From positions 372,001-436,000 of the forward strand of contig NZ_RCWY01000001.1 in the NCBI RefSeq assembly GCF_003688625.1: DNA of 64,000 bases, written 5' to 3'. The translations under genes and the position numbers were made by a program. The DNA comes from Sphingomonas sp. PP-CE-3A-406 (GTDB lineage: Bacteria; Pseudomonadota; Alphaproteobacteria; Sphingomonadales; Sphingomonadaceae). Shown in pieces: positions 1 to 9,098 of this stretch. The first letter of the stretch is position 1. Every line of letters starts with the position of its first letter. Below the pieces are notes generated by a model. The model ran no database searches and was not told the DNA's origin. It worked only from the letters and a program-made list of their open reading frames with translations.

Positions 1-107
1 AGCCGTTGCGCGAGTTCCAGGGCGTCCTGACCGGCGTTCCGACCTTTTCGGGCGAAGGCAAGACGTTGATGGCCAGCAAGATGGGTTCTTTGGAAGAGCA
101 TGGCTGA
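1..107 (+). CDS. KaiC-like RecA-superfamily ATPase, C-terminal end (partial)
   Basis: The frame open from the window edge encodes PLREFQGVLTGVPTFSGEGK and a short tail, then stops with TGA at 105-107. The LREFxGVLTGVP pattern is typical of the C-terminus of KaiC-like (RAD55-type) ATPases of proteobacteria, which often sit beside a histidine kinase. Only about 34 residues are visible, so the ATPase core cannot be checked. The stop overlaps the start of the following histidine kinase (ATG at 100), so the two are translationally coupled and probably form one signalling unit. The family call rests on a short motif and the neighbour. Confidence 0.6.
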   Translation, partial: PLREFQGVLTGVPTFSGEGKTLMASKMGSLEEHG

Positions 108-2088
108 CGTGGAAGACCGTGTTCTGATTCTGGCGCCGCGCGGTAGAGATGCCACGATTGCCGCGGACCTGCTCGGCCGTAACACGATCCAATCCTATGT
201 CTGCGCGGACCGGGCGGAGTTGCTGGCGGAAATTCGACGGGGCGCGGGTGCGGTCATGCTGACGGAAGAGGCGCTGGCGGGGCATGACTCGTCGGGTCTG
301 TCGGAATGGGTCGCGACGCAGCCGACCTGGTCGGATATCCCGTTCGTGGTGCTGGCCAACGGCGCGCCTGCGCCGCGAACGACCGCCGCGAGCGATCGCC
401 TGGCAAATCTCGGCAATGTCGTCCTGCTGCAACGGCCTTTGCATGCCGAGGCGATGCTGGGCGCGATCCGATCGTCGCTGAAGGCGCGGCGACGCCAATA
501 TGAGGTGCGCGATGCGGCTATGACGCTCGAGCGCGCGGTGGTCGATCGCACCGCAGAGCTGGAAGCGGCGCGGGAAAGTCTCACAATCGCGCTCGACGCC
601 GCCGGCATGGGCAGTTGGGATATCGACTTCACCACCGGCACCGCGCGGCGGACGGCGCGGCACGACGAGATATTCGGCTATCCGACGCGGCGTCCGACGT
701 GGAACATCGATGATTTTCTCGGCTTTGTCGACGTTTCCCAGCGAGGCCGTATCCGGGCGGACTTCGACGCCGCGCTGGACTCCGGCATGCTGGATATCGA
801 GTGCTCGATCACCGCGGCGGACGGCTCGCAGAAGTGGATCGCTGCCAAGGGGCGCGTCACCTACGGCCCCGACGACAAGCCGTTGCGGATGACCGGCGTC
901 GTCTCGGACGTGACCGACAAGAAGGAGGCCGACGCGCAACTCGCGCAGGCGCACAAGATGGATGCGATCGGCCAGCTGACCGGCGGCGTCGCGCATGATT
1001 TCAACAATCTGCTGACCCCGATCGTCGGCAGTCTGGATCTCGTCCGCCGTCGGCACAAGGACGACGAGAAGACGCAGCGCATGGTCGCGGGCGCGCTGCA
1101 GGCCGCCGAACGCGCGGCGACGCTGACGCAGAGACTGCTCGCGTTCGCGCGAAAGCAGGCGCTGCAGCCCAAGGCGGTTGATATCGGTGCGCTGATCGAT
1201 GGCATCGTCGATCTCGTCCGGCGTTCGCTCGGGCCGACGATCACCGTGGTTCTCGAAGTGCCGCGCCATCTGTCGTCGGCGCGGGTCGATCCGAACCAGC
1301 TCGAGCTCGCGCTGCTCAACCTCGCGATCAACGCGCGTGATGCGATGCCGGGTGGCGGTCGGCTGATCCTGACCGTCGCGGAGATCGTCGTCGACGACCG
1401 GAACGCCGTCGGTCTCGACGCCGGCCGTTATATCCGGCTCACCGCGCAGGATACCGGCACCGGCATGGATCGCGCGACGCTCGCGCGCGCGACCGAACCC
1501 TTCTTCTCGACCAAGGGCGTCGGCAAGGGAACGGGCTTGGGCCTGTCGATGGTGCACGGTCTGGCCGCGCAATCGGGCGGCATCCTGCACCTCAGGAGCG
1601 AGCCCGGCGTCGGGACTGCGGTCGAGCTCTGGCTACCGGCGACCGACGAAGTCGCGAGCGATGCGGCCGATAGTCAGGGCGAGCCGGCACCGGCGCGGCA
1701 TGCCGCCAAGATCGTGCTGGTCGACGACGAGGAACTGGTCCGATCCGCGACAGCGGAGATGCTGCGCGATCTGGGGTATGTCGTGACCGAGTTCGGGTCG
1801 GCGAGCCAGGCGCTGTCGGCGATCCGTTCGGGGATCGATGTCGACATGCTCGTCAGCGATTATCTGATGCCCGGGATGACCGGCGGCCAGCTGATCACCG
1901 AAATGCGCGCCAACGGCATCCGGCTGCCGACGCTGCTGGTTACCGGGTATGCGGCGGCGGGCGACGATGTCCCGACCGATGTCATGCGACTGGGGAAGCC
2001 GTTCCGACAGGTCGATCTGGCCGACCGCGTCAACCAGTTGCTTCGCGTCCCACCAGCCAAGGGACGCCGGCTGCGCGTCGTCGAATAG
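100..2088 (+). CDS. Hybrid sensor histidine kinase/response regulator
   Basis: The 662-residue protein has five parts. Residues 1-130 look like a degenerate receiver-type module. A short coiled coil follows at about 138-165, then a PAS fold at about 160-275. The HisKA motif GGVAHDFNNLL carries the probable phospho-acceptor His299. The HATPase_c domain shows N (NLAINARDAMPGG) and G (GTGLGLSMVHG) boxes. A C-terminal receiver (about 540-650) has VDDEE and Asp587 in VSDYLMPG. No membrane segment is visible, so it is probably cytoplasmic. The start overlaps the upstream KaiC-like stop by 8 bases. The phosphorelay would run His299 to Asp587; the signal and output are unknown. Confidence 0.9.
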   Translation: MADVEDRVLILAPRGRDATIAADLLGRNTIQSYVCADRAELLAEIRRGAGAVMLTEEALAGHDSSGLSEWVATQPTWSDIPFVVLANGAPAPRTTAASDRLANLGNVVLLQRPLHAEAMLGAIRSSLKARRRQYEVRDAAMTLERAVVDRTAELEAARESLTIALDAAGMGSWDIDFTTGTARRTARHDEIFGYPTRRPTWNIDDFLGFVDVSQRGRIRADFDAALDSGMLDIECSITAADGSQKWIAAKGRVTYGPDDKPLRMTGVVSDVTDKKEADAQLAQAHKMDAIGQLTGGVAHDFNNLLTPIVGSLDLVRRRHKDDEKTQRMVAGALQAAERAATLTQRLLAFARKQALQPKAVDIGALIDGIVDLVRRSLGPTITVVLEVPRHLSSARVDPNQLELALLNLAINARDAMPGGGRLILTVAEIVVDDRNAVGLDAGRYIRLTAQDTGTGMDRATLARATEPFFSTKGVGKGTGLGLSMVHGLAAQSGGILHLRSEPGVGTAVELWLPATDEVASDAADSQGEPAPARHAAKIVLVDDEELVRSATAEMLRDLGYVVTEFGSASQALSAIRSGIDVDMLVSDYLMPGMTGGQLITEMRANGIRLPTLLVTGYAAAGDDVPTDVMRLGKPFRQVDLADRVNQLLRVPPAKGRRLRVVE

Positions 2089-2126
2089 GCGGTATTCGTC
2101 GAGGTCGGTCGGCCGCAAGGCAGGCG

Positions 2127-2338
2127 TCAGACGGCCAGGCCGTTCGTCGTGACGTGATCGGCGATCGCTCCCGCCGTCGTCCACCAGATCCGCGGGTCCG
2201 CCACCTCCCGTAGCCGGGTCAGCACGCGATCGAGATCGCCAGCCGGCGGCCTTGGGGCCACGAATAGTCGGGCCGTCCGACGATCGGGCGGTACGCGTAT
2301 CGCCCGTGATGCGGCAGGTCTTTCATCGGTTCGGACAT
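2127..2338 (-). pseudogene. Remnant of a polysaccharide deacetylase family gene (internal deletion)
   Basis: On the minus strand an ATG at 2338 opens a frame reading MSEPMKDLPHHGRYAYRPIV and GRPDYSWPQGRRLA, which resembles the N-terminus of NodB-type polysaccharide deacetylases of about 300 residues. It hits a stop at 2219-2221. In another frame the same strand then reads DPRIWWTTAGAIADHV and stops at 2127-2129, which resembles the C-terminal end of the same family. The middle (roughly 230 residues, including the catalytic metal site) is absent and the frames do not match. The junction lies within about 2222-2240. The family call is from recalled motif resemblance, not a search. Confidence 0.55.
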
Positions 2339-2376
2339 GCGTACGCCTTCGTATGAGCCATCGAATTGCCTTGGCG

Positions 2377-3162
2377 CTATCCCAAGGCGGCCGGCTTGAG
2401 CTGACCGGAGTCGAGATGCCACCGCAACTGGTCGGCCGTCGCGCCGTCGACGTCGTTGACGCGTCGAACGACGTACGTGCCGCGGAAACGCTGGCGTGAG
2501 CCGTCGTCCAGCGTCGACTCGACCGTGACGGGGACCGGCTGATAGATCGATCCCGCCCCGCCGTCGCCAGGTTGGAGCGCGCCGATGACCACCTTGGTCG
2601 TGCGGGTATGCGCGAAACCCGCCGCGAACGCCGCGAACGTCTGTCCCGGACGGCCGTCGCTACCCCATTGCCGCCACGCGGTGTCGAAATCCCGCGCGTT
2701 GACAGCGGCATAGTACCGCCGAACCACCGCTGCCGCTGCCTCCGCGCTCTTAGGCGCAGGCCCGCATCCCGGCATCGGCGCGCCTTTGCCGTCGAACAGC
2801 GCACAACTGCGCGCGATCTCGTCGTCGATCATCGCGCAGCTGTTGGCGGCATTGCAGGGCGGGTGGGTCGCCGGCGAGACGTCGCGACAGATCGCTACGC
2901 GCCGCGCCGCGGCGGTGGCACCGATATCGGCGAAGCACGATGTCTTCGTCAGGGCCTTTGCCGGAGATGTCTCGGGCGAGATCGAATTGCCCATCGCCGC
3001 AGGGGAGGGCGTCGACTGCCGCGCTGCGACGGCGTCGCCACCCGATTGATTCCGCGCTGCGTCAGGCGTGTTCTGCGGCCGATCGTCGGATCGATCGGAG
3101 GATGCCCCGCACGCCGCCAGCGCGAACAGCGGAACAGATATCCACGTCGTCAAACTTGGCAT
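2377..3162 (-). CDS. Cys-rich putative lipoprotein with NTF2-like C-terminus
   Basis: The chosen ATG at 3162 follows GGAGAGG at good spacing and gives a 261-residue protein. It begins with a short hydrophobic signal ending in the lipobox LAAC (Cys18), so it is probably anchored in the outer or inner membrane. A low-complexity Ser/Pro/Ala linker follows. Then comes a Cys-rich block (CFADIG, CRDVSP, CNAANSC, CALFDG, a final PGC) likely held by disulfides. The last 120 residues (VVRRYYAAVNARDFDTAWRQ onward) look like a small alpha+beta NTF2/SnoaL-type fold. No function is assigned. It is convergent with the histidine kinase and separated from the antiporter operon by 73 bases. Confidence 0.8.
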   Translation of the reverse strand: MPSLTTWISVPLFALAACGASSDRSDDRPQNTPDAARNQSGGDAVAARQSTPSPAAMGNSISPETSPAKALTKTSCFADIGATAAARRVAICRDVSPATHPPCNAANSCAMIDDEIARSCALFDGKGAPMPGCGPAPKSAEAAAAVVRRYYAAVNARDFDTAWRQWGSDGRPGQTFAAFAAGFAHTRTTKVVIGALQPGDGGAGSIYQPVPVTVESTLDDGSRQRFRGTYVVRRVNDVDGATADQLRWHLDSGQLKPAALG

Positions 3163-3235
3163 GGTCGGACTTGTCCTCTCCTTCGCGGCGGCTTTTGCTG
3201 CGCGCAACACCCTTAACCGACCGGACGCCACGCGC

Positions 3236-3664
3236 TCAATCGCCGGGTAGACGTTTAAGGTCAGCCGTCGACGTTGCGATGCTCGGCTTCGGCGCTTCGA
3301 ACGTCGCCCAGTCGCCGTTGTCCGGGTTTGGCGCATCTCCAGCGATCCCGGCCGGCTCGGTGATATCGGCCATGCGCTGACGGTGGAGATGGACCTTCGC
3401 GATCATGTTGGCGGAGACCGGTGTGGTGATGAACAGGAACAGCACGATCAGCAGTTCGTGCGTACTCCAATTCCCGGTTTGCAGCCGGGTCCGCAGCATC
3501 GAGGCGAGCACCAGCGATCCGACGCCGAGCGTCGTCGCCATCGTCGGTCCATGCAGTCGCTCCATCATCGACGGCAACCGGACCAGCCCCCAGCTGCCGA
3601 GCAGCAGGAACGCGGCCCCGAGCAGGATCAGTCCGGCAACGAGATAGGCGAAAGCATCGATCAT
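3236..3664 (-). CDS. mnhG: Monovalent cation/H+ antiporter subunit G (MnhG/PhaG)
   Basis: This is the last gene of the Mrp/Pha operon. The ATG at 3664 overlaps the stop of subunit F (ATGA). The 142-residue product has three membrane segments in its first 95 residues. The family pattern GSWGLVRLPSMMERLHGPTM is followed by a segment ending in ITTPVSANMIAKVH, as in MnhG/MrpG. The C-terminal 45 residues are a hydrophilic tail rich in Pro, Asp and Ala that is longer than in many G subunits. The protein is required for assembly of the inner-membrane antiporter complex in characterised Mrp systems. Confidence 0.92.
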   Translation of the reverse strand: MIDAFAYLVAGLILLGAAFLLLGSWGLVRLPSMMERLHGPTMATTLGVGSLVLASMLRTRLQTGNWSTHELLIVLFLFITTPVSANMIAKVHLHRQRMADITEPAGIAGDAPNPDNGDWATFEAPKPSIATSTADLKRLPGD

Positions 3665-3930
3665 TCGACGATGTCCCCGCGAAGGAGGAACTTGCAATAG
3701 GCGACGGTGCTGACGAACCCGACCATCGCGAGCAGCAACGCCGCCTCGAAATACGGGCTGGAGCCACCGATCATGCCGATCAGGAGGATCAGCGCGATGA
3801 CGTTGATGACCATCGTATCGAGCGCAAGGATACGATCGCCGAGCGCCGGGCCGCGGAACAGGCGCCAACCGTTGCACAGAAGCGCGAGCGCTATGGCGAT
3901 CGCGGCGATGTTTAGCGCGACAATGATCAT
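3661..3930 (-). CDS. mnhF: Monovalent cation/H+ antiporter subunit F (MnhF/PhaF)
   Basis: The protein has 89 residues and three hydrophobic helices. The motif RLFRGPALGDRILALDTMVI is diagnostic of MrpF/MnhF subunits. It overlaps both neighbours by 4 bases (subunit E upstream, G downstream), so translation is coupled along the operon. It is a small accessory membrane subunit of the Na+(K+)/H+ antiporter. Confidence 0.93.
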   Translation of the reverse strand: MIIVALNIAAIAIALALLCNGWRLFRGPALGDRILALDTMVINVIALILLIGMIGGSSPYFEAALLLAMVGFVSTVAYCKFLLRGDIVE

Positions 3931-4418
3931 GCGAACATCCTCAGCAGCCGCGCTTCGTATCGTCGCTTGATCCGCGCGATCTCGGTCGCTTCGTCCTCGA
4001 CGTCGAGCGCGTGGACCAGCAATGCGCGACCATCGGCGGACACGTCGGACGAGACGGTCCCCGGCGTCAGGCTGATCGTCGCCGCGAGCACCGTGATCGC
4101 CTCGGGCGTCGTGAGCTCGATCGGGATGACGAGCCAGCGCGCGCGCAGATCGCGGTCGCGCCGGAACAGGATCACGCGTGCGACGTGGAAATTGGCGGCC
4201 ACGATGTCGAACAGCACGACCGCGAGAAACGCGACCAACGCACCGCCGAACCGCAGGCGAGGGCGATCGGGCCAGAACGGCGCGGTGACCTTTGGCAGGA
4301 TGAGCGAGAGCGTCGCGCCAAGGATGAGGTCGCCCCTAGTGACGCTGTTCGCCAGCAGCAGCCAGACGATCAACAACGTCGCCGAAAGGGCAGGGTGGGG
4401 CAGGAGCCACCGGATCAT
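3927..4418 (-). CDS. mnhE: Na+/H+ antiporter subunit E (MnhE/PhaE)
   Basis: The ATG at 4418 overlaps the subunit D stop (4415-4417) and gives a 163-residue product of normal length. N-terminal hydrophobic segments (about 10-45 and 55-80) precede a cytoplasmic domain. The family sequence VIPIELTTPEAITVLAATIS and LTPGTVSSDV is present, and the conserved LVHALDV motif follows. Longer upstream in-frame starts are inside subunit D and lack family resemblance, so they were not used. It is part of the six-gene antiporter operon. Confidence 0.92.
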   Translation of the reverse strand: MIRWLLPHPALSATLLIVWLLLANSVTRGDLILGATLSLILPKVTAPFWPDRPRLRFGGALVAFLAVVLFDIVAANFHVARVILFRRDRDLRARWLVIPIELTTPEAITVLAATISLTPGTVSSDVSADGRALLVHALDVEDEATEIARIKRRYEARLLRMFA

Positions 4419-5941
4419 CGCGGGATGCTGCCGAGGACGGCGTCGATATACCGCTGCGGCGCGAAGATCTGCGTGGCGGTCGCCTGGGCTTGCGCGGTCG
4501 CCCAGCCCGCGCCGATAGTCAGGGCGGCGAGCAGTCCGATCAGGATCGTGGGGGTGATCAGGTCCGCGTTGGATCGGTTCGGACCGTCGATCGGGCCTGC
4601 GCTGCTTGGCGATGCCTTCCAGAAGAGGATGCTGCCGGTGCGGGCGAAGCCGATGACCCCGATCAAGGTGGTACCGAGGACCGTTGCCCACAGAATGATC
4701 CAGTTGGAAGTCGTGGCGGTGGTCTGGAGGATGAACAGCTTTCCGATGAAGCCCGATAGCGGCGGCAATCCGACCGCGGCAATCGACGACGCGAGGAACA
4801 GCAACCCGGTCGCCTGCTGCCCCGAAAACCGGGGGCTCGGGACCGCTGCGTCGTCATATGGGCCACGGCGACGCATGGTCACGTCGGCGACCAGGAACAG
4901 CGCAGCACCGGCAAGCGTCGCGTGCACGAGATAGAAGAGCGCCGCCGCCATCGTCGCCTGGGTCCAGCAGGAGACTGCGAGGACCAGCGTCCCCGTCGAT
5001 CCGACCAGCGCGAACGCCGCCTGTTCGCGCATCGCCTGCGCCACGAACACTCCGGCAAAGCCGATAACGGCGGTCATCACGGCGGCGGGGAAGAGCCAGG
5101 GCGACGGCATCCACGCCAACGCGCCTGCGCCCTCGCCGAAGAGCAACGGTACGATCCGGATCATCGCATAGACCCCGACCTTCGTCAGGATCGCGAACAG
5201 CGCCGCGACGACCGGCATCGTCGCGACGTAGGTCCGCGGCAACCAGAGATGCAGCGGGACGATCGCGGCCTTGAGCGCGAAGACGGTCATCAGCAGCACG
5301 CCGGCGATCCGCAGCATCCCCTCGTCCGCTGCTCCCGATACCGCAATGCGGCGCGCGAGGTCGGCCATGTTGAGCGTCCCGGTCACGCCGTACAGCACCC
5401 CGAGTGCGATCAGGAACAGCGCTGAACCGACGATGTTGACGACGACATAGCCGACCGCCGCCTTCAGCCGTGCCGCGGCCTGGCCGTGGAGCATGAGGCC
5501 GTAGGACGCGATCAGCAGGACCTCGAAGAACACGAACAGGTTGAACAGATCGCCGGTCAGGAACGCGCCGTTCAGCCCCAGCAGCTGGAAATGGAAGAGC
5601 GGATGGAAATGCGAACCCTGCCGATCGGCGGCGGTAAGAGTCGCGTGCAGCAGGACGATCAGCGCCAATGCCGAGGACAGTACCAGCATCGCCGCCGAAA
5701 GGCGGTCGAGCACCAGGACGATGCCGAACGGCGCCGGCCAGCCGCCGACCGCGTAACTGCGGATCGTGTTATCCTGCACCAGCTCGAATAGCGCGACCGC
5801 TGCCGCGAGCATGGCTACGCAGCCGGCCAGCGAAAGGCCGACCGCCAAAGCCCGCCGACGGGGCATGGCCAACAGCGTCAGCGGGGCAACCACCGCCGGG
5901 ATCACCACAGGCGCTATTATCAACTGCTCGGCGAGTGTCAT
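4415..5941 (-). CDS. mnhD: Monovalent cation/H+ antiporter subunit D (MnhD/PhaD)
   Basis: This 508-residue polytopic membrane protein belongs to the NuoN/MrpD family of proton-translocating subunits, with about 14 predicted helices. Family signatures include GDLFNLFVFFEVLLIASYGL near residues 130-150, with the buried Glu, and VPLHLWLPRTYV around the broken-helix His/Lys region. It overlaps subunit C upstream (stop/start ATGA at 5938-5941) and E downstream. In characterised Mrp complexes MrpA and MrpD form the ion-conducting pair. Confidence 0.95.
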   Translation of the reverse strand: MTLAEQLIIAPVVIPAVVAPLTLLAMPRRRALAVGLSLAGCVAMLAAAVALFELVQDNTIRSYAVGGWPAPFGIVLVLDRLSAAMLVLSSALALIVLLHATLTAADRQGSHFHPLFHFQLLGLNGAFLTGDLFNLFVFFEVLLIASYGLMLHGQAAARLKAAVGYVVVNIVGSALFLIALGVLYGVTGTLNMADLARRIAVSGAADEGMLRIAGVLLMTVFALKAAIVPLHLWLPRTYVATMPVVAALFAILTKVGVYAMIRIVPLLFGEGAGALAWMPSPWLFPAAVMTAVIGFAGVFVAQAMREQAAFALVGSTGTLVLAVSCWTQATMAAALFYLVHATLAGAALFLVADVTMRRRGPYDDAAVPSPRFSGQQATGLLFLASSIAAVGLPPLSGFIGKLFILQTTATTSNWIILWATVLGTTLIGVIGFARTGSILFWKASPSSAGPIDGPNRSNADLITPTILIGLLAALTIGAGWATAQAQATATQIFAPQRYIDAVLGSIPR

Positions 5942-6294
5942 GGCTCACCCTTACCACGGTCGGGGTCCGCCAGACCGTCGACCTGATCCGATCCGCTTTC
6001 GAGAAAACTGCGGAGCGACAGAATGACGGCGAGCGCGGTCATGCCGAATGCGATGACGATCGCGGTCAGCACCAGCGCTTGGGGCAGGGGGTCGGCGTGA
6101 TCGATCACGCCCCCCGCGAAGAGAGGCGGTCGATCGACGACGAGCCGGCCGGTCGCGAACAGGAACAGGTTCACGGCGTGCGACAGCAAGGTCAGCCCGA
6201 GCACGACCTGGAAGGTCCGCCCTCGCAGCGACAGGTACACCCCGCCAGCGGTCAGCACGGCGATGGCGCTGGCGATCAGGAACTCGAGGCTCAT
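5938..6294 (-). CDS. mnhC: Na+/H+ antiporter subunit C (MnhC/PhaC)
   Basis: This 118-residue protein has three hydrophobic helices and is related to NuoK. The stretch LSLRGRTFQVVLGLTLLSHA, followed by VNLFLFATGRL, is the family core, and the TAIVIAFGMTALAVIL helix near the C-terminus is also conserved. It overlaps the fused AB subunit upstream by 4 bases and subunit D downstream by 4 bases. It is a structural membrane subunit of the antiporter. Confidence 0.94.
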   Translation of the reverse strand: MSLEFLIASAIAVLTAGGVYLSLRGRTFQVVLGLTLLSHAVNLFLFATGRLVVDRPPLFAGGVIDHADPLPQALVLTAIVIAFGMTALAVILSLRSFLESGSDQVDGLADPDRGKGEP

Positions 6295-9098
6295 GGCATG
6301 GCCTGCTCGTCGGCAACTGCGCCGATGCGGGCGTGGCGCTGGGTCAGATGGCCGAGTTGCGCCAGTATCATCATCACGGCGCCGACCACGACGCTGGCGA
6401 CGCCGGCGTCGAACAACGTCGCGGTCGCCAGCTCGACCTCTCCGATGAGCGGTAGATGGACGTACCCGAGGCTGCTCGACAGGAACGGCGCGTCGAAGAC
6501 GAGCGATCCGAGACCGGTCGCAGTGGCGAGCAAGATACCCACCGCGATCAAGGCATGGTCGACACCGCGTCGCCGTTTGCCGGTCGAACCGACCCCGGAC
6601 GCTAGGTGCTGCATGAAGATCGCGATCGAAAAGACCAGCGCAGCGACGAACCCGCCACCCGGCGCATTATGGCCGCGCAGGAAGATATGCAGGCCGACCA
6701 GCAGCGCCAGCGGCAGCAATGCGCGGGCGGCCATCGCCAGCATCATCGGATGCCGATCGGGAGAATGCGGCATGTTCGACCGCGGTACCCGCACATGCAC
6801 CGCCGGTTCCAGCAGCGCGTAGATCGCGAGCCCGGCGATCCCCAGCACGATGATCTCGCCCAACGTGTCGAACGCGCGGAAGTCGACCAGCGTGACGTTC
6901 ACAACGTTCCTACCGCCGGCACCCGCATAGCTGTTCGCCCAGTGGAACGCCGACACCGTCGCCACCGCCGGACGCATCATCACCGACCAGGCCAGCCAGC
7001 CGGTTCCGACGCCTGCGACCATGCCGAGGAGCGCATCCCGAGCTCGCCGAGGAATGCTCGATAGCGTGGGTGGCGACCTGGGCAACACAGTAAGCGCCAG
7101 GAGCATGAGCAGGATCGTGACGACCTCGACCGTGATCTGCGTCAGCGCGAGATCGGGCGCGGACAGGTGGACGAACGCCAGCGCTATGACGAGCCCGACG
7201 ACGCCGAGGAAGAGCAGGGCGAGATAGCGGTGACGCTGCACGACGACGACCGCTGCTGTCGCAGCGATCAGGCTCAGCCAGGCGACGATCGCAACGGCCG
7301 ATGCCGGGATGCGTGGACGCGATCCGGTATATACGCCGCCGCTCGTCAGGCTTGCCTCGGTCGCCAGCACGATCGCGGCTGCGAACAGGACGAAGAGGTA
7401 GCGCTGGAGCGAAGCGGCATGGACGACGCCAGAAACGCGGCGCGTGCGGTCGAATGCCGACCGCATCGCCGCGTCGAACATCCGCTTCGCATCGGGCGCG
7501 GATCGGGTGGCAAGCCAATCGGCCACTGGCGCCCGCCGCCATAGCACGATCGCGCCACCGACGACCGCGACCGCGCTCAAACCGAAGGCCGGGTTGAGAC
7601 CGTGCCATAATGCGAGATGCAGGTCGGGCGAGCGGCCGCCGACGACCGAACCGGTCGCCGCGACGACCAGAGGTCCCGCGATCGTCATGGGGATCAGCCC
7701 AAGCGCGATCGCGACCATGACCAATATGATCGATGGCGCGAGCATGGCGATACCCGGATCGTGCGGCATGCTTTCTTCGCCAGCGCGCGTCCGTCCGAAG
7801 AAAAGACCGATCGCGTAACGGAGTGAATAGGCGACCGACAGGATCGCGGCGAGCGTGGCCAGGATCGGTACCAGCCAGGACTGTCCTGCCAGAACCGCAT
7901 GCGTGCTCTGCTCGAGCATCATTTCCTTCGAGATGAAACCGCCGAGCGGGGGCAGTCCGGCCATCGATGCGGCGGCGAGCGTGCCGAGCGTGGCGGTGAT
8001 CGGCATGAGGGCTGCCAAGCCACCAACGCGTCGTATGTCGCGCGTGCCCGTCTCGTGATCGACGATCCCGGCGTTCATGAACAGCGCCGCCTTGAACGCC
8101 GCGTGGTTGAGGATGTGGAAGACCGCCGCGGTCGCCGCCGCGGTGGTACCGAACCCGAGCAGCATCACCATCAGCCCTAGTTGGCTGATCGTCGAATAGG
8201 CCAAGATCGCCTTCAGATCGTCGCGGAACAGTGCCACGGCGGCGCCGAACAGCATCGTTACGAGTCCGGTCGACGCTACAAGGTAGAACCAGAGATCGGT
8301 ATCCGACAGCACCGGCCACAGCCGTGCCAGCAGGAAGACGCCCGCCTTCACCATCGTCGCGGAATGCAGATAGGCGCTGACCGGGGTCGGCGCGGCCATC
8401 GCGTGCGGCAGCCAGAAGTGGAAGGGGAACTGCGCCGATTTCGTAAACGCGCCGAGCAGTATCAGGATGAGGATCGCTGGATACAGCGGCGAGGCCTGGA
8501 CGATGTCCGCACGCGCGAGAATGGTCGTTAGTTCGTACGATCCCGCAGCCTGTCCGAGCAGCAGCATCCCTGCGATCAGCGCCAGCCCACCGCCGCCCGT
8601 CACCGCCAGCGCCATCCGCGCACCTTGCCGCGCCTCGGGTCGATCTCGCCAAAACCCGATCAGGAGGAACGACGACAGGCTCGTCATTTCCCAGAAAACG
8701 AGCACCAGCAGGACGTTGGCCGACAGCGCGATACCGATCATCGCGCCCTGGAACAGCATCAGGAAGGACAGGAACCGTCCGGTGGCCTCGCCCATGGCGA
8801 GATATCCGTGCGCATAGACGACGACCAGCAGGCCGATGCCGAGGATCAGTCCGGCGAACAACAGACCGAGCGGGTCGAGCCACAGGCTCGCGTCGAGACC
8901 TAGCGCCGGTACCCATGTCAGATGCGCAGTCAACGGTGTCCCCGCCAGAACGGTGGGCGCCGCAACTAGCAGCAGACCGAGGCCTACCGCGCTTGCCCCG
9001 CCCGCAATCATCGTCTGCGCGAGGCGACCCGCTCGCGCGCAGAGGCTCAAGATCATGGCGGCGACGAACGGCAACAGGACCAGGGTCGTCAGGACCAT
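6291..9098 (-). CDS. mnhAB: Fused monovalent cation/H+ antiporter subunit A-B (MnhAB/PhaAB)
   Basis: This is the first gene of the antiporter operon. The 935-residue protein joins an MrpA/NuoL-like part (about 1-780) with a C-terminal MrpB domain. The A part shows FLSFLMLFQGAMIGIALSAN and HSATMVKAGVFLLARLWP. The B domain shows HIFLRGHNAPGGGFVAAL. The A-B fusion is the mark of group-2 Mrp systems such as rhizobial Pha, which exchange Na+ or K+ for H+ and serve pH and salt tolerance. The B domain ends soon after the family core. The 296 bases upstream carry no gene and should hold the operon promoter. Confidence 0.95.
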   Translation of the reverse strand: MVLTTLVLLPFVAAMILSLCARAGRLAQTMIAGGASAVGLGLLLVAAPTVLAGTPLTAHLTWVPALGLDASLWLDPLGLLFAGLILGIGLLVVVYAHGYLAMGEATGRFLSFLMLFQGAMIGIALSANVLLVLVFWEMTSLSSFLLIGFWRDRPEARQGARMALAVTGGGGLALIAGMLLLGQAAGSYELTTILARADIVQASPLYPAILILILLGAFTKSAQFPFHFWLPHAMAAPTPVSAYLHSATMVKAGVFLLARLWPVLSDTDLWFYLVASTGLVTMLFGAAVALFRDDLKAILAYSTISQLGLMVMLLGFGTTAAATAAVFHILNHAAFKAALFMNAGIVDHETGTRDIRRVGGLAALMPITATLGTLAAASMAGLPPLGGFISKEMMLEQSTHAVLAGQSWLVPILATLAAILSVAYSLRYAIGLFFGRTRAGEESMPHDPGIAMLAPSIILVMVAIALGLIPMTIAGPLVVAATGSVVGGRSPDLHLALWHGLNPAFGLSAVAVVGGAIVLWRRAPVADWLATRSAPDAKRMFDAAMRSAFDRTRRVSGVVHAASLQRYLFVLFAAAIVLATEASLTSGGVYTGSRPRIPASAVAIVAWLSLIAATAAVVVVQRHRYLALLFLGVVGLVIALAFVHLSAPDLALTQITVEVVTILLMLLALTVLPRSPPTLSSIPRRARDALLGMVAGVGTGWLAWSVMMRPAVATVSAFHWANSYAGAGGRNVVNVTLVDFRAFDTLGEIIVLGIAGLAIYALLEPAVHVRVPRSNMPHSPDRHPMMLAMAARALLPLALLVGLHIFLRGHNAPGGGFVAALVFSIAIFMQHLASGVGSTGKRRRGVDHALIAVGILLATATGLGSLVFDAPFLSSSLGYVHLPLIGEVELATATLFDAGVASVVVGAVMMILAQLGHLTQRHARIGAVADEQAMP

